From contig NZ_CP121666.1 in assembly GCF_029714325.1 (NCBI RefSeq), positions 8,473,501-8,537,500 of the forward strand: 64,000 nt of DNA, in the 5' to 3' direction. The notes beneath the pieces were generated by a model, which did not search any database, was not told the origin of the DNA, and worked only from the letters and a program-made list of their open reading frames with translations. Each line of letters opens with the position of its first letter. Positions within the stretch are counted from its first letter, which is position 1. The stretch is from Bradyrhizobium sp. CB1717. GTDB lineage: Bacteria > Pseudomonadota > Alphaproteobacteria > Rhizobiales > Xanthobacteraceae. Both the position numbers and the translations under genes were made by a program. Shown one piece after another: positions 20,879-28,713 of this stretch.

Positions 20879-21091
20879 ATGAGCATGGGAACCGTGAAGT
20901 GGTTTAACGCGACCAAGGGCTTCGGCTTCATCCAGCCCGACGATGGCGGCCAGGACGTGTTCGTTCACATCAGCGCCGTCGAGCGCGCCGGCCTCGGCAC
21001 GCTGCGCGAAGGCCAGAAGCTCTCCTACGAGATCGTCGCCGATCGCCGGTCCGGCAAGTCGGCCGCCGACAATCTTCGCTCCGCCGGCTGA
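20879..21091 (+). CDS. cspA: Cold-shock domain protein
   Basis: A 70-residue single cold-shock domain that binds single-stranded RNA and DNA and opens RNA structure. RNP1 is KGFGFIQPD and RNP2 is VFVHISAVE; the start [16 protein letters not shown] is typical of alphaproteobacterial Csp proteins. ATG 20879 follows GAGAGGGAA. A strong terminator follows at 21148-21176. The gene shares its strand with rhlE and infA but probably has its own leader. Confidence 0.95.
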   Translation: MSMGTVKWFNATKGFGFIQPDDGGQDVFVHISAVERAGLGTLREGQKLSYEIVADRRSGKSAADNLRSAG

Positions 21092-21147
21092 GCCCACGGA
21101 CCTTCGGTCCGGATCAGCCCGACTGAGCAAGTCGAAGCAACAATGGA

Positions 21148-21176
21148 AAGGCCGTGCGCGATGCACGGCCTTTTTT
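21148..21176 (+). terminator. Rho-independent terminator after cspA
   Basis: The stem AAGGCCGTGC / GCACGGCCTT with a short loop is followed by TTTTTT, about 57 bp after the cspA stop codon. Confidence 0.88.
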
Positions 21177-21196
21177 CATGTCGGAGATCGATGCAC

Positions 21197-21775
21197 TCAG
21201 TAGATCGTGCAGGCGGTATCCGGACTGTAATAGACGCAGGTCGACTGGCGCGGCCTCGTATAGGCGACGTCACTCAGCGTGATCGCGCTCTTCAGCGCAT
21301 AGCCGACCGACGGCGTGTAGGTGTAGCTGACCTCGCTGAAGATCAGGTAGGTGCCACCGATCGCCAGCGTCGTGGGAATCGTCACCGCGGACTTCGGCGT
21401 CCGTGGCACCGATCCCTTACTCCACTGCACATGCGCCTGCAGAGTCGAGGGATCGACATAGAGCTCGGTGATCGTCGCCGAGACCGGCGAGGTGGCATAA
21501 GGCGTCATGATGCCGGTCGAGGCAGCAAAGAAGTTGGTCATGTCGGTATCGCTGACCGACGTCGACTGCGAGGTGAGGTCCGACAGCGTCCGCGCCATCA
21601 GCGTCACCTTGCGATCGATTGCCACCGCCGACGAGAACTCCACCGTGCCGAAAAACATCACCAGCATCAGCGGCACGACTACGACGAATTCGGTGGCCGC
21701 AAGCCCCCTGCTATCGGCGAGGAATTCGTACGCGGTCAGACGCGTCGCCTGCCACAATTTCGCAATCGCCTGCAT
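21197..21775 (-). CDS. TadE-like pilus assembly protein (first)
   Basis: A 192-residue pseudopilin-like protein of the Tad pilus system. It has a short cytoplasmic start and one TM segment of TadE pattern: RGLAATEFVVVVPLMLVMFF (the Glu after the cleavage region is conserved), then an extracytoplasmic domain with C-terminal Cys residues (STCVYYSPDTACTIY). It is the last gene of a minus-strand group with a second TadE-like gene 78 bp upstream. The two TadE proteins probably act together in Flp pilus assembly. Confidence 0.85.
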   Translation of the reverse strand: MQAIAKLWQATRLTAYEFLADSRGLAATEFVVVVPLMLVMFFGTVEFSSAVAIDRKVTLMARTLSDLTSQSTSVSDTDMTNFFAASTGIMTPYATSPVSATITELYVDPSTLQAHVQWSKGSVPRTPKSAVTIPTTLAIGGTYLIFSEVSYTYTPSVGYALKSAITLSDVAYTRPRQSTCVYYSPDTACTIY

Positions 21776-21800
21776 CGTCTCGCCCGATCACTTGTCCTAT

Positions 21801-21857
21801 TGTTTGAGCACGATCTTGCCGGAAAACCGCTACGCACTTTTCCGGATCATGCTTTAG
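21801..21857. repeat. 57-bp dispersed repeat, copy 1
   Basis: It matches 23375-23431 at nearly every position (shared cores GGAAAACCGCT and GCACTTTTCCGGATCATGCT) and contains an imperfect inverted repeat. Its right end supplies the stop codon of the TadE-like gene at 21854-22432. Confidence 0.85.
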
Positions 21858-22432
21858 TAAGGCTCGTTCTTGAACGCCGCCGTGGCCACCAGCAGTCGCT
21901 TGCTGCCGGTGAGATTGGCGATGTTGTAGCCGAGCCCGGTGACGAACAGCGGCCACTGATAGAACAGCCGCACCACCACGATGTCGCCGGCGCTGCCCGG
22001 GCTGTAACTCATGCTCGTGTCGAAACCTCCGGAGCCGTCGATGTGGCTCGACAACGTCACCGCAGAGAAGGACGAGTAGCTCGTGACGTCGACATAGAGC
22101 TTGCTGCAATCGAACAGCGCCGGGATCTGGCTGCAGACGTAGGTCTTGAACGTTGCTTGCGTGCACGGCGTGCCGATGCCGGACACCGCGCAGGCGGTCA
22201 CCGAACCCGATTGCGCCTGCCCGGTCAGCACCACCCGCGCGGAATTCTGCGTGATGGTCTCGAGCACCTGGCTCGCGAAGAACATGAGCGCCGTCTCGAT
22301 GATGGCGAACAGCAGCGCGAAGAAGATCGGCGCGACCAGCGCGAACTCGACGGCCGCGGAACCGCGGCGATTGCCGCGAAACCGACGCAGCACGGTTCGG
22401 AGCGCGAACCTCTCAGGTGCAGGCGATGGCAT
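21854..22432 (-). CDS. TadE-like pilus assembly protein (second)
   Basis: A 192-residue TadE-family protein: a basic N-terminus (LRRFRGNRRGSAAVEFALVA), TM about 25-50 with the conserved Glu, then an extracytoplasmic domain with four Cys (VTACAVSGIGTPCTQ, YVCSQIPALFDCSKLYVD) that may form disulfides. The last bases and stop codon lie in a 57-bp dispersed repeat, so the C-terminus may have been changed by insertion. It is cotranscribed with the neighbouring TadE-like gene. Confidence 0.86.
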   Translation of the reverse strand: MPSPAPERFALRTVLRRFRGNRRGSAAVEFALVAPIFFALLFAIIETALMFFASQVLETITQNSARVVLTGQAQSGSVTACAVSGIGTPCTQATFKTYVCSQIPALFDCSKLYVDVTSYSSFSAVTLSSHIDGSGGFDTSMSYSPGSAGDIVVVRLFYQWPLFVTGLGYNIANLTGSKRLLVATAAFKNEPY

Positions 22433-22674
22433 CGCGTCAAATTTCCCCAGCCAGCGGCGATCATCCGCTCAATGAAATAGCTAAAACTGATTGTTTAAGT
22501 GTTGCAGGCCGGCCGCGGCCGGCGACGCGCGCCGTTAAGGGGTCGTTAACCCAGCACGACCCAAGGCGCACAAAAGACGACCGGACGGAGAGGACTGGCG
22601 AGCACAATCCGGACCTGACCATACGATCCGGCCCCGTCAATCGGACTTGCTCGCTGGCTTATTGGCTCATCTTG

Positions 22675-23172
22675 TTAGTTGGTCTTGGCACCCGCGCCGC
22701 CATTGCCGCTGGCATTGCTGCTCAGCGAACCAGCCTGGCCCATCGTGGTGTTGAAGTAGTTGTCGCTGTCGCCCAGCGTCACGCGGCGCTGGCAGAGCGG
22801 CAGGCAACTGTAGGACTCGCGCTCAACCCCGCGATACACGGTGACGAGCCGATCGCTCGGGCCTTCGACCTGGATCTGGCGGTCGACCAGGATCTCGCCC
22901 GCCCGGTCCAGCGCGATGAAATTGGTGGCGCCGTAGCCCTTTCCGGTCACGACGATCATGCCGCCGGGCTGGAGCGTGACGTCGGCGATCAGGGGATTGC
23001 CGACCACGATGGTCGCCACCTTGCCGGGCAGCCGGACCAGCTTGGCCTGGTCGACATTGACGGCGATGGTATCGGCGGTGGATTCGGCAAGGCCGGCAGA
23101 AGGCGATGCCAGCACCGCGGCCGCAACCAGAAGACAGACGCGCGCATGGCGGCGCAGCAGTTCTTTACGCAT
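22675..23172 (-). CDS. Stand-alone secretin N-terminal domain protein (CpaC/RcpA N-domain)
   Basis: A 165-residue exported protein: signal peptide 1-29 (VCLLVAAAVLASPSAGLAES), then the pilus-assembly N domain found at the start of CpaC secretins (DQAKLVRLPGKVATIVVGNP, GGMIVVTGKGYGATNFIALD). It lacks the secretin pore domain. Two Cys (SCLPLCQRR) and a Gly/Ser/Asn-rich tail follow. It lies upstream of two TadE-like genes on minus and close to a full CpaC at 26468-27958. It may cap or adapt the secretin. Confidence 0.82.
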   Translation of the reverse strand: MRKELLRRHARVCLLVAAAVLASPSAGLAESTADTIAVNVDQAKLVRLPGKVATIVVGNPLIADVTLQPGGMIVVTGKGYGATNFIALDRAGEILVDRQIQVEGPSDRLVTVYRGVERESYSCLPLCQRRVTLGDSDNYFNTTMGQAGSLSSNASGNGGAGAKTN

Positions 23173-23327
23173 ACTCTTACCCCCGGGACGTCACAAACCG
23201 GCAGAAGCGATCGGATACAGCGGAGCCGGTGCCCGACCCCGCTAACCTGCCCTCAATTCGTGAACGTTCCGCAAATTCGCGTTCTATTGTTTGAACGGAC
23301 TGACGATTTGCCGCTCTGGAGCACCCC

Positions 23328-23368
23328 TAAAGCGCGATGAGATTGGGATGAATCGTCATCGCGCTTTA
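23328..23368. repeat. Inverted repeat with 13-bp arms
   Basis: TAAAGCGCGATGA at 23328-23340 pairs with TCATCGCGCTTTA at 23356-23368. It lies beside the second copy of the 57-bp repeat, downstream of the hydroxylase gene. Confidence 0.8.
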
Positions 23369-23374
23369 GGTTGT

Positions 23375-23431
23375 TGTTTACGCATGATCCTTCCGGAAAA
23401 CCGCTTCGCACTTTTCCGGATCATGCTTTAG
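23375..23431. repeat. 57-bp dispersed repeat, copy 2
   Basis: Same orientation as 21801-21857 and nearly identical. Its right end contains the stop codon of the hydroxylase gene at 23428-24255, just as copy 1 does for a TadE-like gene. Confidence 0.85.
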
Positions 23432-24255
23432 CGGCGGAACGGATAGGCAAGCTGCCCTCCGATCTCCTTCGGCATGGTCGCTTCGTCCTTGCCGTAGTCC
23501 TGCGGCAGTTTCCCCTCCGGCATGCGGAAGGTGCCGAACAGCACATCCCAGATCGGGAACGTCCCGGCGAAATTGGTGTCGCCACCGTCTTCGAGCGGGG
23601 TGTGGTGCCAGCGGTGAAATACCGGCGTCGCCAGCACATATTTGAACGGCCCGAACGTCCAGTTCAGGTTGGCGTGCACGAAGGCCGAATGGAAGGTCGT
23701 GAACGGGGAGACCCAGATCATGACGTTCGGGGAGATGCCGGCCATCAGCAGCACGACGTCGACCCCGATCGTGCCGAGCACGAGATTGACGGGATGGAAG
23801 CGGGCCGCCGAAATCCAGCTGATCTCTTCGGAGGAGTGATGGATCGCGTGGTACTTCCAGAACTCGCCGCCATGGAAGAGCCGGTGCAGCCAGTACAGCA
23901 TGAAGTCCGACAGCACCAGGAACAGCGCGGCCTGCACCCAGAGCGGCAATTGCGCCAGCGGGCCGTGGCCGTTGTCGTAGAAGGCGATGAGATCGTCGGC
24001 GTCGTGGATGTTGAAGAAGGCGCCCGCCCCGACGATCAGGAGTCCGATCCGCATGGTCCGGGCGAATACGGGGACGAAGAACCAGTAGCAGATGTCGGTG
24101 ACGATCTCCCGCTTGCGCCACCACGGCAGGCCGGGATTGCAGGCCCAGAAATGCTCGAGCACCGTGAAGACCAGCGCGAGCACGAAAGTGACGGGGACCA
24201 CCTTCGCAATGGTCTCGCCGAGCATCAGGGCGACTTGCATGGGCAGGCTCGACAT
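23428..24255 (-). CDS. Sterol desaturase / fatty-acid hydroxylase family protein
   Basis: A 275-residue integral-membrane diiron oxygenase. Four or more TM segments occur in residues 10-135, and the histidine boxes are LHRLFHGGEFWKYHAIHHSS and FHRWHHTPLEDGGD. The substrate (sterol, hopanoid or fatty-acid type lipid) is not shown. ATG 24255 is preceded by GGAAGAGAGG. The gene lies inside the Tad locus, divergent from flp, without an obvious pilus role. The stop codon comes from the adjoining repeat. Confidence 0.88.
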   Translation of the reverse strand: MSSLPMQVALMLGETIAKVVPVTFVLALVFTVLEHFWACNPGLPWWRKREIVTDICYWFFVPVFARTMRIGLLIVGAGAFFNIHDADDLIAFYDNGHGPLAQLPLWVQAALFLVLSDFMLYWLHRLFHGGEFWKYHAIHHSSEEISWISAARFHPVNLVLGTIGVDVVLLMAGISPNVMIWVSPFTTFHSAFVHANLNWTFGPFKYVLATPVFHRWHHTPLEDGGDTNFAGTFPIWDVLFGTFRMPEGKLPQDYGKDEATMPKEIGGQLAYPFRR

Positions 24256-24524
24256 CGTCGCCTCTCTTCCGAATTGCTGGTCCTCTTACGCCTACTCCGC
24301 GAAATTTAAGGGAGGGTGAAGCCGGGCGACGCAGTTGCAGTGCGTCCGGAACCGGAGCGAATTTCGATGGGGGCTTTAAGGTGAGATTCACTCTGGGCAA
24401 AAGCATCGCGCAGCAATTGGGTTTACACGATCGAATTAACTCTACCGAAAGAGCTCGGCTCTCATGGTCATCGCGTCAACGACAGCGCCGAACGAGGCGA
24501 TCCCACCCAAGATGGAGTTTGTTC

Positions 24525-24689
24525 ATGAAGAACTTGATTGCGCGTTTCGCCAAGGATGAATCCGGCGCCACCGCCATCGAATACGGCCTGATCGCCGCCG
24601 GCATCGCGCTGGCCATCATCACCGTCGTCAACAATCTCGGCAGCACGCTGAACACCAAGTTCGGCTCGATCAGCAGCTCGCTGAAGTAA
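24525..24689 (+). CDS. flp: Flp/Fap-type pilin
   Basis: A 54-residue major pilin precursor of the Tad system. The leader MKNLIARFAKDESG is cut after Gly14 to give mature ATAIEYGLIAAGIALAIITV, with the essential Glu5-Tyr6 pair, then NNLGSTLNTKFGSISSSLK. ATG 24525 has TGGAG 8 nt upstream; an in-frame start at 24381 would add 48 implausible residues. A strong terminator follows directly, so it can be expressed at high level separately from cpaA onward. Confidence 0.95.
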   Translation: MKNLIARFAKDESGATAIEYGLIAAGIALAIITVVNNLGSTLNTKFGSISSSLK

Positions 24690-24712
24690 GCGACCGACAA
24701 ACGACGGCAAAA

Positions 24713-24740
24713 GCCCCGGACCTCCGGGGCCTTTGTTTTT
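24713..24740 (+). terminator. Rho-independent terminator after flp
   Basis: The stem GCCCCGGA / TCCGGGGC (24713-24730) is followed by CTTTGTTTTT, 24 bp after the flp stop codon. Confidence 0.88.
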
Positions 24741-24759
24741 CCGAGTACGGCGAGTTCCA

Positions 24760-24906
24760 GTGGCGTTGCGAAAGTACAGAACGGGTGCCGCGGTTGCGGC
24801 GAGCGAGGCGCAAGCGGCGCCGACCGGCTCGCCGGCCTATTGGGTGTGCCTTGCATTGCTGCTCGCAACGGTCGCACTCGCCGCGCGCATCGCCAGCCTC
24901 TGGTGA
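24760..24906 (+). CDS. Possible 48-residue single-TM small protein
   Basis: The frame begins at GTG 24760 and runs to TGA 24904-24906. The predicted product has a polar N-terminal half, then one hydrophobic helix (AYWVCLALLLATVALAARIA). Third codon positions are mostly G or C, as in real genes here. A weak GGCGAG lies 5 nt upstream. It sits between the flp terminator and cpaA, within the 328-base gap 24690-25017; otherwise that gap holds only the terminator. Unproven. Confidence 0.3.
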   Translation: MALRKYRTGAAVAASEAQAAPTGSPAYWVCLALLLATVALAARIASLW

Positions 24907-25017
24907 GCAGGCCGCGACAGGGTTCTCGCTGCCGCCGTTGTCGGTTTGTTTAGCACTGCCGGCTAGCATCGCGCGACGGCAGATCCCGCGACAAACCCAG
25001 GCCTCAAGACGCAGCCC

Positions 25018-25542
25018 ATGATCCTCGACCTTGCGCGCCTCATGCTCTTCCCGGCCCTGATGGCGTTCGCGGCTGCGAGCGATCTCTTCACGATGACCAT
25101 CTCGAACCGGGTGTCGCTGGCGCTGGTCGCGGGCTTCTTCGTGCTCGCCCTTGCCGGTGGCATGGCACCTTACGAGATGCTCACACATGTCGGCGCCGGC
25201 GCGCTTCTGCTGGTCGTGGCCTTCACGTGCTTCGCGATGGGCTGGGTCGGCGGCGGCGACGCCAAGGTCGCGGCCTCCGTCGCGCTCTGGTTCGGCTTCG
25301 CGCACCTGATGAACTTCCTGCTCTATGCCTCGCTGTTCGGCGGAGCGCTGACGCTGCTCCTGCTCCAGTTTCGGCAATGGCCGTTGCCCTACGGCCTCGC
25401 GGGCCAGGCCTGGCTTGCACGACTGCACGCCAAGGAGAGCGGCATTCCCTACGGCATCGCGCTCGCGCTGAGCGCGCTGATGGTCTACCCGGAAACCGAA
25501 TGGGTGAAGGCGATCGACCTCGCTCACCTCGCACTGCGCTGA
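25018..25542 (+). CDS. cpaA: Prepilin peptidase CpaA (TadV-like)
   Basis: A 174-residue membrane aspartic protease that matures the Flp pilin and TadE-type pseudopilins. The two catalytic Asp are Asp22 (FAAASDLFTMTISNRV) and Asp81 in the GxGD-type site WVGGGDAKVAASVALWFG. About five TM segments are seen. It lacks the methylase domain of larger PilD enzymes, as is normal for CpaA. Confidence 0.94.
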   Translation: MILDLARLMLFPALMAFAAASDLFTMTISNRVSLALVAGFFVLALAGGMAPYEMLTHVGAGALLLVVAFTCFAMGWVGGGDAKVAASVALWFGFAHLMNFLLYASLFGGALTLLLLQFRQWPLPYGLAGQAWLARLHAKESGIPYGIALALSALMVYPETEWVKAIDLAHLALR

Positions 25543-25670
25543 ACGCCCCGAGTAAACCCGGCGTTAAGCCGATTTAGATACGCCTCATTAACCATGCTTT
25601 GACGAATAGCTGGTCAACTGCCGATTACGGCGGCGGCAGCGTCGCGGCGTTTTGTTGGAAAGTGAAGCGT

Positions 25671-26471
25671 ATGAATAGGGCACGCATTGTCGTCCTGACG
25701 GTCGCCATCTGCGCCGGCGGCGTCGCCGCGTATCTGGCGAGCGGCTCGGACAATTCTGCGCCGCCTCCAGCGGCTCCGGTCGCGCAGCTTCCGACCGTCG
25801 ACGTGCTGGTGGCCAAGAACGACATCGGTCTCGGCCAGACCGTCAAGCCTGAAGACGTGCAGTGGCAGACCTGGCCGGCCGCGACCGCCAGCGCCACCTT
25901 CATCCGCCGCAACGAGCGCCCGGAGGGCGCGACCCAGGTGACGGGCTCGATCGCCCGCGCCCCCTTCATCCAGGGTGAGCCGATCCGCGACCAGAAGCTG
26001 GTCAAGGCCGAGGGCTCCGGCTTCATGGCGGCGATCCTGCCCACGGGCATGCGCGCGATCTCGACCGAGATCTCGCCGGAGACCGGCGCAGGCGGCTTCA
26101 TCCTGCCCAACGATCGCGTCGACGTGCTTCTGACCCGCCGCCTCAAGAACCCCGACCAGAGCAGCGGCGCTCCCGATCTCATCACCTCCGAGATCATCCT
26201 GGCCAACATCCGCGTCCTGGCGATCGACCAGGCGCCGAAGGAGAAGGACGGCCAGAACGCCGTGGTCGGCAAGACCGTCACCCTCGAGCTCAATCCCGCA
26301 CAGACGGCGACGCTTTCCGCCGCGCGCCAGAGCGGCACGCTGTCGCTGGCGCTGCGCAGCATCGTCGACGTCAAGATGAGCGAGATCACGCTCGATGATT
26401 CCGCACAGAAGCGCGATGGCGTTTCGATCATTCGCTACGGCATTCCGAGCGCGACGGCAAAGGCACGATGA
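25671..26471 (+). CDS. cpaB: Flp pilus assembly protein CpaB (RcpC)
   Basis: A 266-residue periplasmic protein anchored by an N-terminal segment (MNRARIVVLTVAICAGGVAA). SAF domain at about 45-115 (VLVAKNDIGLGQTVKPEDVQ), then GMRAISTEISPETGAGGFIL and NDRVDVLLTRRLKNPDQSSG, typical of CpaB. ATG 25671 is chosen over an upstream frame start at 25599 because it begins the basic and hydrophobic anchor. Its end overlaps cpaC by 4 bp (ATGA). Confidence 0.93.
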   Translation: MNRARIVVLTVAICAGGVAAYLASGSDNSAPPPAAPVAQLPTVDVLVAKNDIGLGQTVKPEDVQWQTWPAATASATFIRRNERPEGATQVTGSIARAPFIQGEPIRDQKLVKAEGSGFMAAILPTGMRAISTEISPETGAGGFILPNDRVDVLLTRRLKNPDQSSGAPDLITSEIILANIRVLAIDQAPKEKDGQNAVVGKTVTLELNPAQTATLSAARQSGTLSLALRSIVDVKMSEITLDDSAQKRDGVSIIRYGIPSATAKAR

Positions 26472-27958
26472 GGGCAGTCGATATGAAATGCAGGGCAGAT
26501 TTGACGACGATGCGAACCTCCGTGGTCCGCGCCCTGTCGTTTTCGGCCGCCCTCGCGCTGGTGCTCAACCCGGCGCTGACCCCCGTGGTCGCCGCCGACT
26601 ACCGCCCCGCGGCGCCGGCCGCCGCCGACGGCCAGATGAACGCGCGCTTCCTTTCGCTCGGCGTCGGCAAATCGATCGTGATCGACCTGCCGCGCGACAT
26701 CAAGGACGTGCTGGTCGCCGACCCCAAGATCGCCAATGCGGTGGTGCGCTCGGCGCAGCGCGCCTACATCATCGGCGCCTCGGTCGGCCAGACCAACATC
26801 GTGTTCTTCGATTCCGCCGGCCAGCAGATCGCGGCCTACGACATCGCGGTCAAGCGCGACCTCAACGGCGTGCGCGCCGCATTGAAGCAGGTCCTGCCCA
26901 ATTCCGACATCCAGATCGACGGGCTCGGCGAGGGTGTCGTGCTGACCGGCAGCGTGGCGAGTCCGATGGAGGCGCAGCAGGCCAACGAACTCGCCGCGCG
27001 GCTCGCCGGCGGCGCCGACAAGGTGGTGAACTCGATCGTGGTCCGCGGCCGCGACCAGGTCATGCTGAAGGTGACGGTGGCCGAGGTCCAGCGCACCATC
27101 GTCAAGCAGCTCGGCATCGACCTCTCGGCGAACCTGAACTACGGCACCTCGGTGGTGAGCTTCACCAATTCCAATCCGTTCACCGCCCTTGGCCACAATC
27201 TCGTGGACGGCAACAGTCTGACCACAAAGTTCGGCGCGACGCCCTCGGTGCAGGCCACCCTGCGCGCGATGGAGACCGCCGGGGTGATCCGGACGCTGGC
27301 CGAGCCGAACCTGACCGCGATCTCCGGGGAGTCGGCGACCTTCATCGCCGGCGGCGAATTCCCGGTGCCGGCGGGCTATGCGTGCGATCCCACCACGCAT
27401 GTCTGTACCACTCAGATCAGCTTCAAGAAGTTCGGCATCTCGCTCAACTTCACTCCGGTGGTTCTGACCGAAGGCAAGATCAGCCTGCGGGTGATGACCG
27501 AGGTCTCCGAGCTTTCGAACGAGAATTCGATCACGCTGTCGCAGGCCGTGACCTCGACGTCGGTGAACTCGGTGACGGTGCCCTCGATCCGGACCCGCCG
27601 CGCCGAAACCTCGCTGGAAATTCCCTCCGGCGGCGCGATGGCAATGGCCGGCCTGATCCAGCAGCAGACCAAGCAGGCGGTGAGCGGACTGCCGGGCCTG
27701 ATGCAGCTTCCGGTCCTCGGCACGCTGTTCCGCAGCCGCGACTTCGTCAACAACGCGACCGAGCTGGTCGTGATCGTGACGCCTTATGTCGTGCGCGCTG
27801 CAGCGCCGAAGGACCTGTCGCGACCGGATGACGGCTTCGCCGCGCCTGCCGATCCGCAGGCCGGCCTGATCGGCAACATCAACCGCATCTACGGCGTGCC
27901 TGGCCGGACCGAACCGGCCCGGAACTACCGCGGCACCTACGGCTTCATCACCGACTGA
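26468..27958 (+). CDS. cpaC: Flp pilus secretin CpaC (RcpA)
   Basis: A 496-residue outer-membrane channel for the pilus. Signal peptide to about residue 43 (PALTPVVAADY); pilus N domain (GVGKSIVIDLPRDIKDVLVA, DPKIANAVVRSAQRAYIIG), BON-like region about 135-195 (LPNSDIQIDGLGEGVVLTGS) and the secretin pore domain about 230-460 (TLAEPNLTAISGESATFIAG, IPSGGAMAMAGLIQQQTKQA). Coupled to cpaB by overlap. Confidence 0.95.
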   Translation: MRAVDMKCRADLTTMRTSVVRALSFSAALALVLNPALTPVVAADYRPAAPAAADGQMNARFLSLGVGKSIVIDLPRDIKDVLVADPKIANAVVRSAQRAYIIGASVGQTNIVFFDSAGQQIAAYDIAVKRDLNGVRAALKQVLPNSDIQIDGLGEGVVLTGSVASPMEAQQANELAARLAGGADKVVNSIVVRGRDQVMLKVTVAEVQRTIVKQLGIDLSANLNYGTSVVSFTNSNPFTALGHNLVDGNSLTTKFGATPSVQATLRAMETAGVIRTLAEPNLTAISGESATFIAGGEFPVPAGYACDPTTHVCTTQISFKKFGISLNFTPVVLTEGKISLRVMTEVSELSNENSITLSQAVTSTSVNSVTVPSIRTRRAETSLEIPSGGAMAMAGLIQQQTKQAVSGLPGLMQLPVLGTLFRSRDFVNNATELVVIVTPYVVRAAAPKDLSRPDDGFAAPADPQAGLIGNINRIYGVPGRTEPARNYRGTYGFITD

Positions 27959-27978
27959 GGCGGAACGGGGACTTCACG

Positions 27979-28713
27979 ATGATCACAAGACCACCCCAGC
28001 TTCGCCAACGCGCCATCCGCTTCGGTGGCGCGCTCGTCGGCATCGCGCTTGCGCTCGGCGGCTGCCAGCACGACGAGGTGATGACCGCCTCCATCCCCGA
28101 CGACTACAAGCAGCGTCACCCGATCGCGGTCGAGGAGCAGAACCGCTCGATCGTCGTCTTCGTCGGCCACGCCCGCGGCGGGTTGACCGCCGCCCAGCGC
28201 GCCGATGTGATGGGCCTGGCATCGGCCTGGCTGCACGAAGGCACCGGCGCCATCCATATCGACGTGCCGTCCGGCACGCCGAATACGCGCCCGGCAGCGG
28301 AATCGATGCGTGAGATCCAGGCCATGCTGGCGGCTGCGGGCATTCCCCCGCGCGGCATCATCACCCGTCCCTACCAGCCGACAGACAAGCGCTTCCTGCC
28401 GCCGATCCGGCTGACCTATTCCAGGATCGCCGCAGTCGCGGGTCCCTGCGGCCTTTGGCCGGAGGACATCGGCCCCTCGATGAAGAACAAGAGCTGGTTC
28501 GAGAACAAGGACTATTACAATTACGGCTGCGCCTATCAGCGCAACATGGCCGCCATGGTCGACAACCCGGCGGACCTCGAGCAGCCGCGTTCCGAAACGC
28601 CGTCCTACACGACGCGACGCACCGCCGCGTTCGAGAAATATCGCAAGGGAACTCCGACCGCGGTCATCTATCCTGACGCCGAAAAGGCCAAACTCAGCGA
28701 CACCGGCAAATGA
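27979..28713 (+). CDS. cpaD: Pilus assembly lipoprotein CpaD
   Basis: A 244-residue lipoprotein with lipobox LALGGC (Cys29) followed by QHDEVMTASIPDDYKQRHPI, the usual CpaD start. Conserved segments are GLASAWLHEGTGAIHIDVPS, GIPPRGIITRPYQPTD and FENKDYYNYGCAYQRNMAAM. It probably stabilises the CpaC secretin. It lies 20 bp after cpaC and overlaps cpaE by 4 bp. Confidence 0.94.
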   Translation: MITRPPQLRQRAIRFGGALVGIALALGGCQHDEVMTASIPDDYKQRHPIAVEEQNRSIVVFVGHARGGLTAAQRADVMGLASAWLHEGTGAIHIDVPSGTPNTRPAAESMREIQAMLAAAGIPPRGIITRPYQPTDKRFLPPIRLTYSRIAAVAGPCGLWPEDIGPSMKNKSWFENKDYYNYGCAYQRNMAAMVDNPADLEQPRSETPSYTTRRTAAFEKYRKGTPTAVIYPDAEKAKLSDTGK

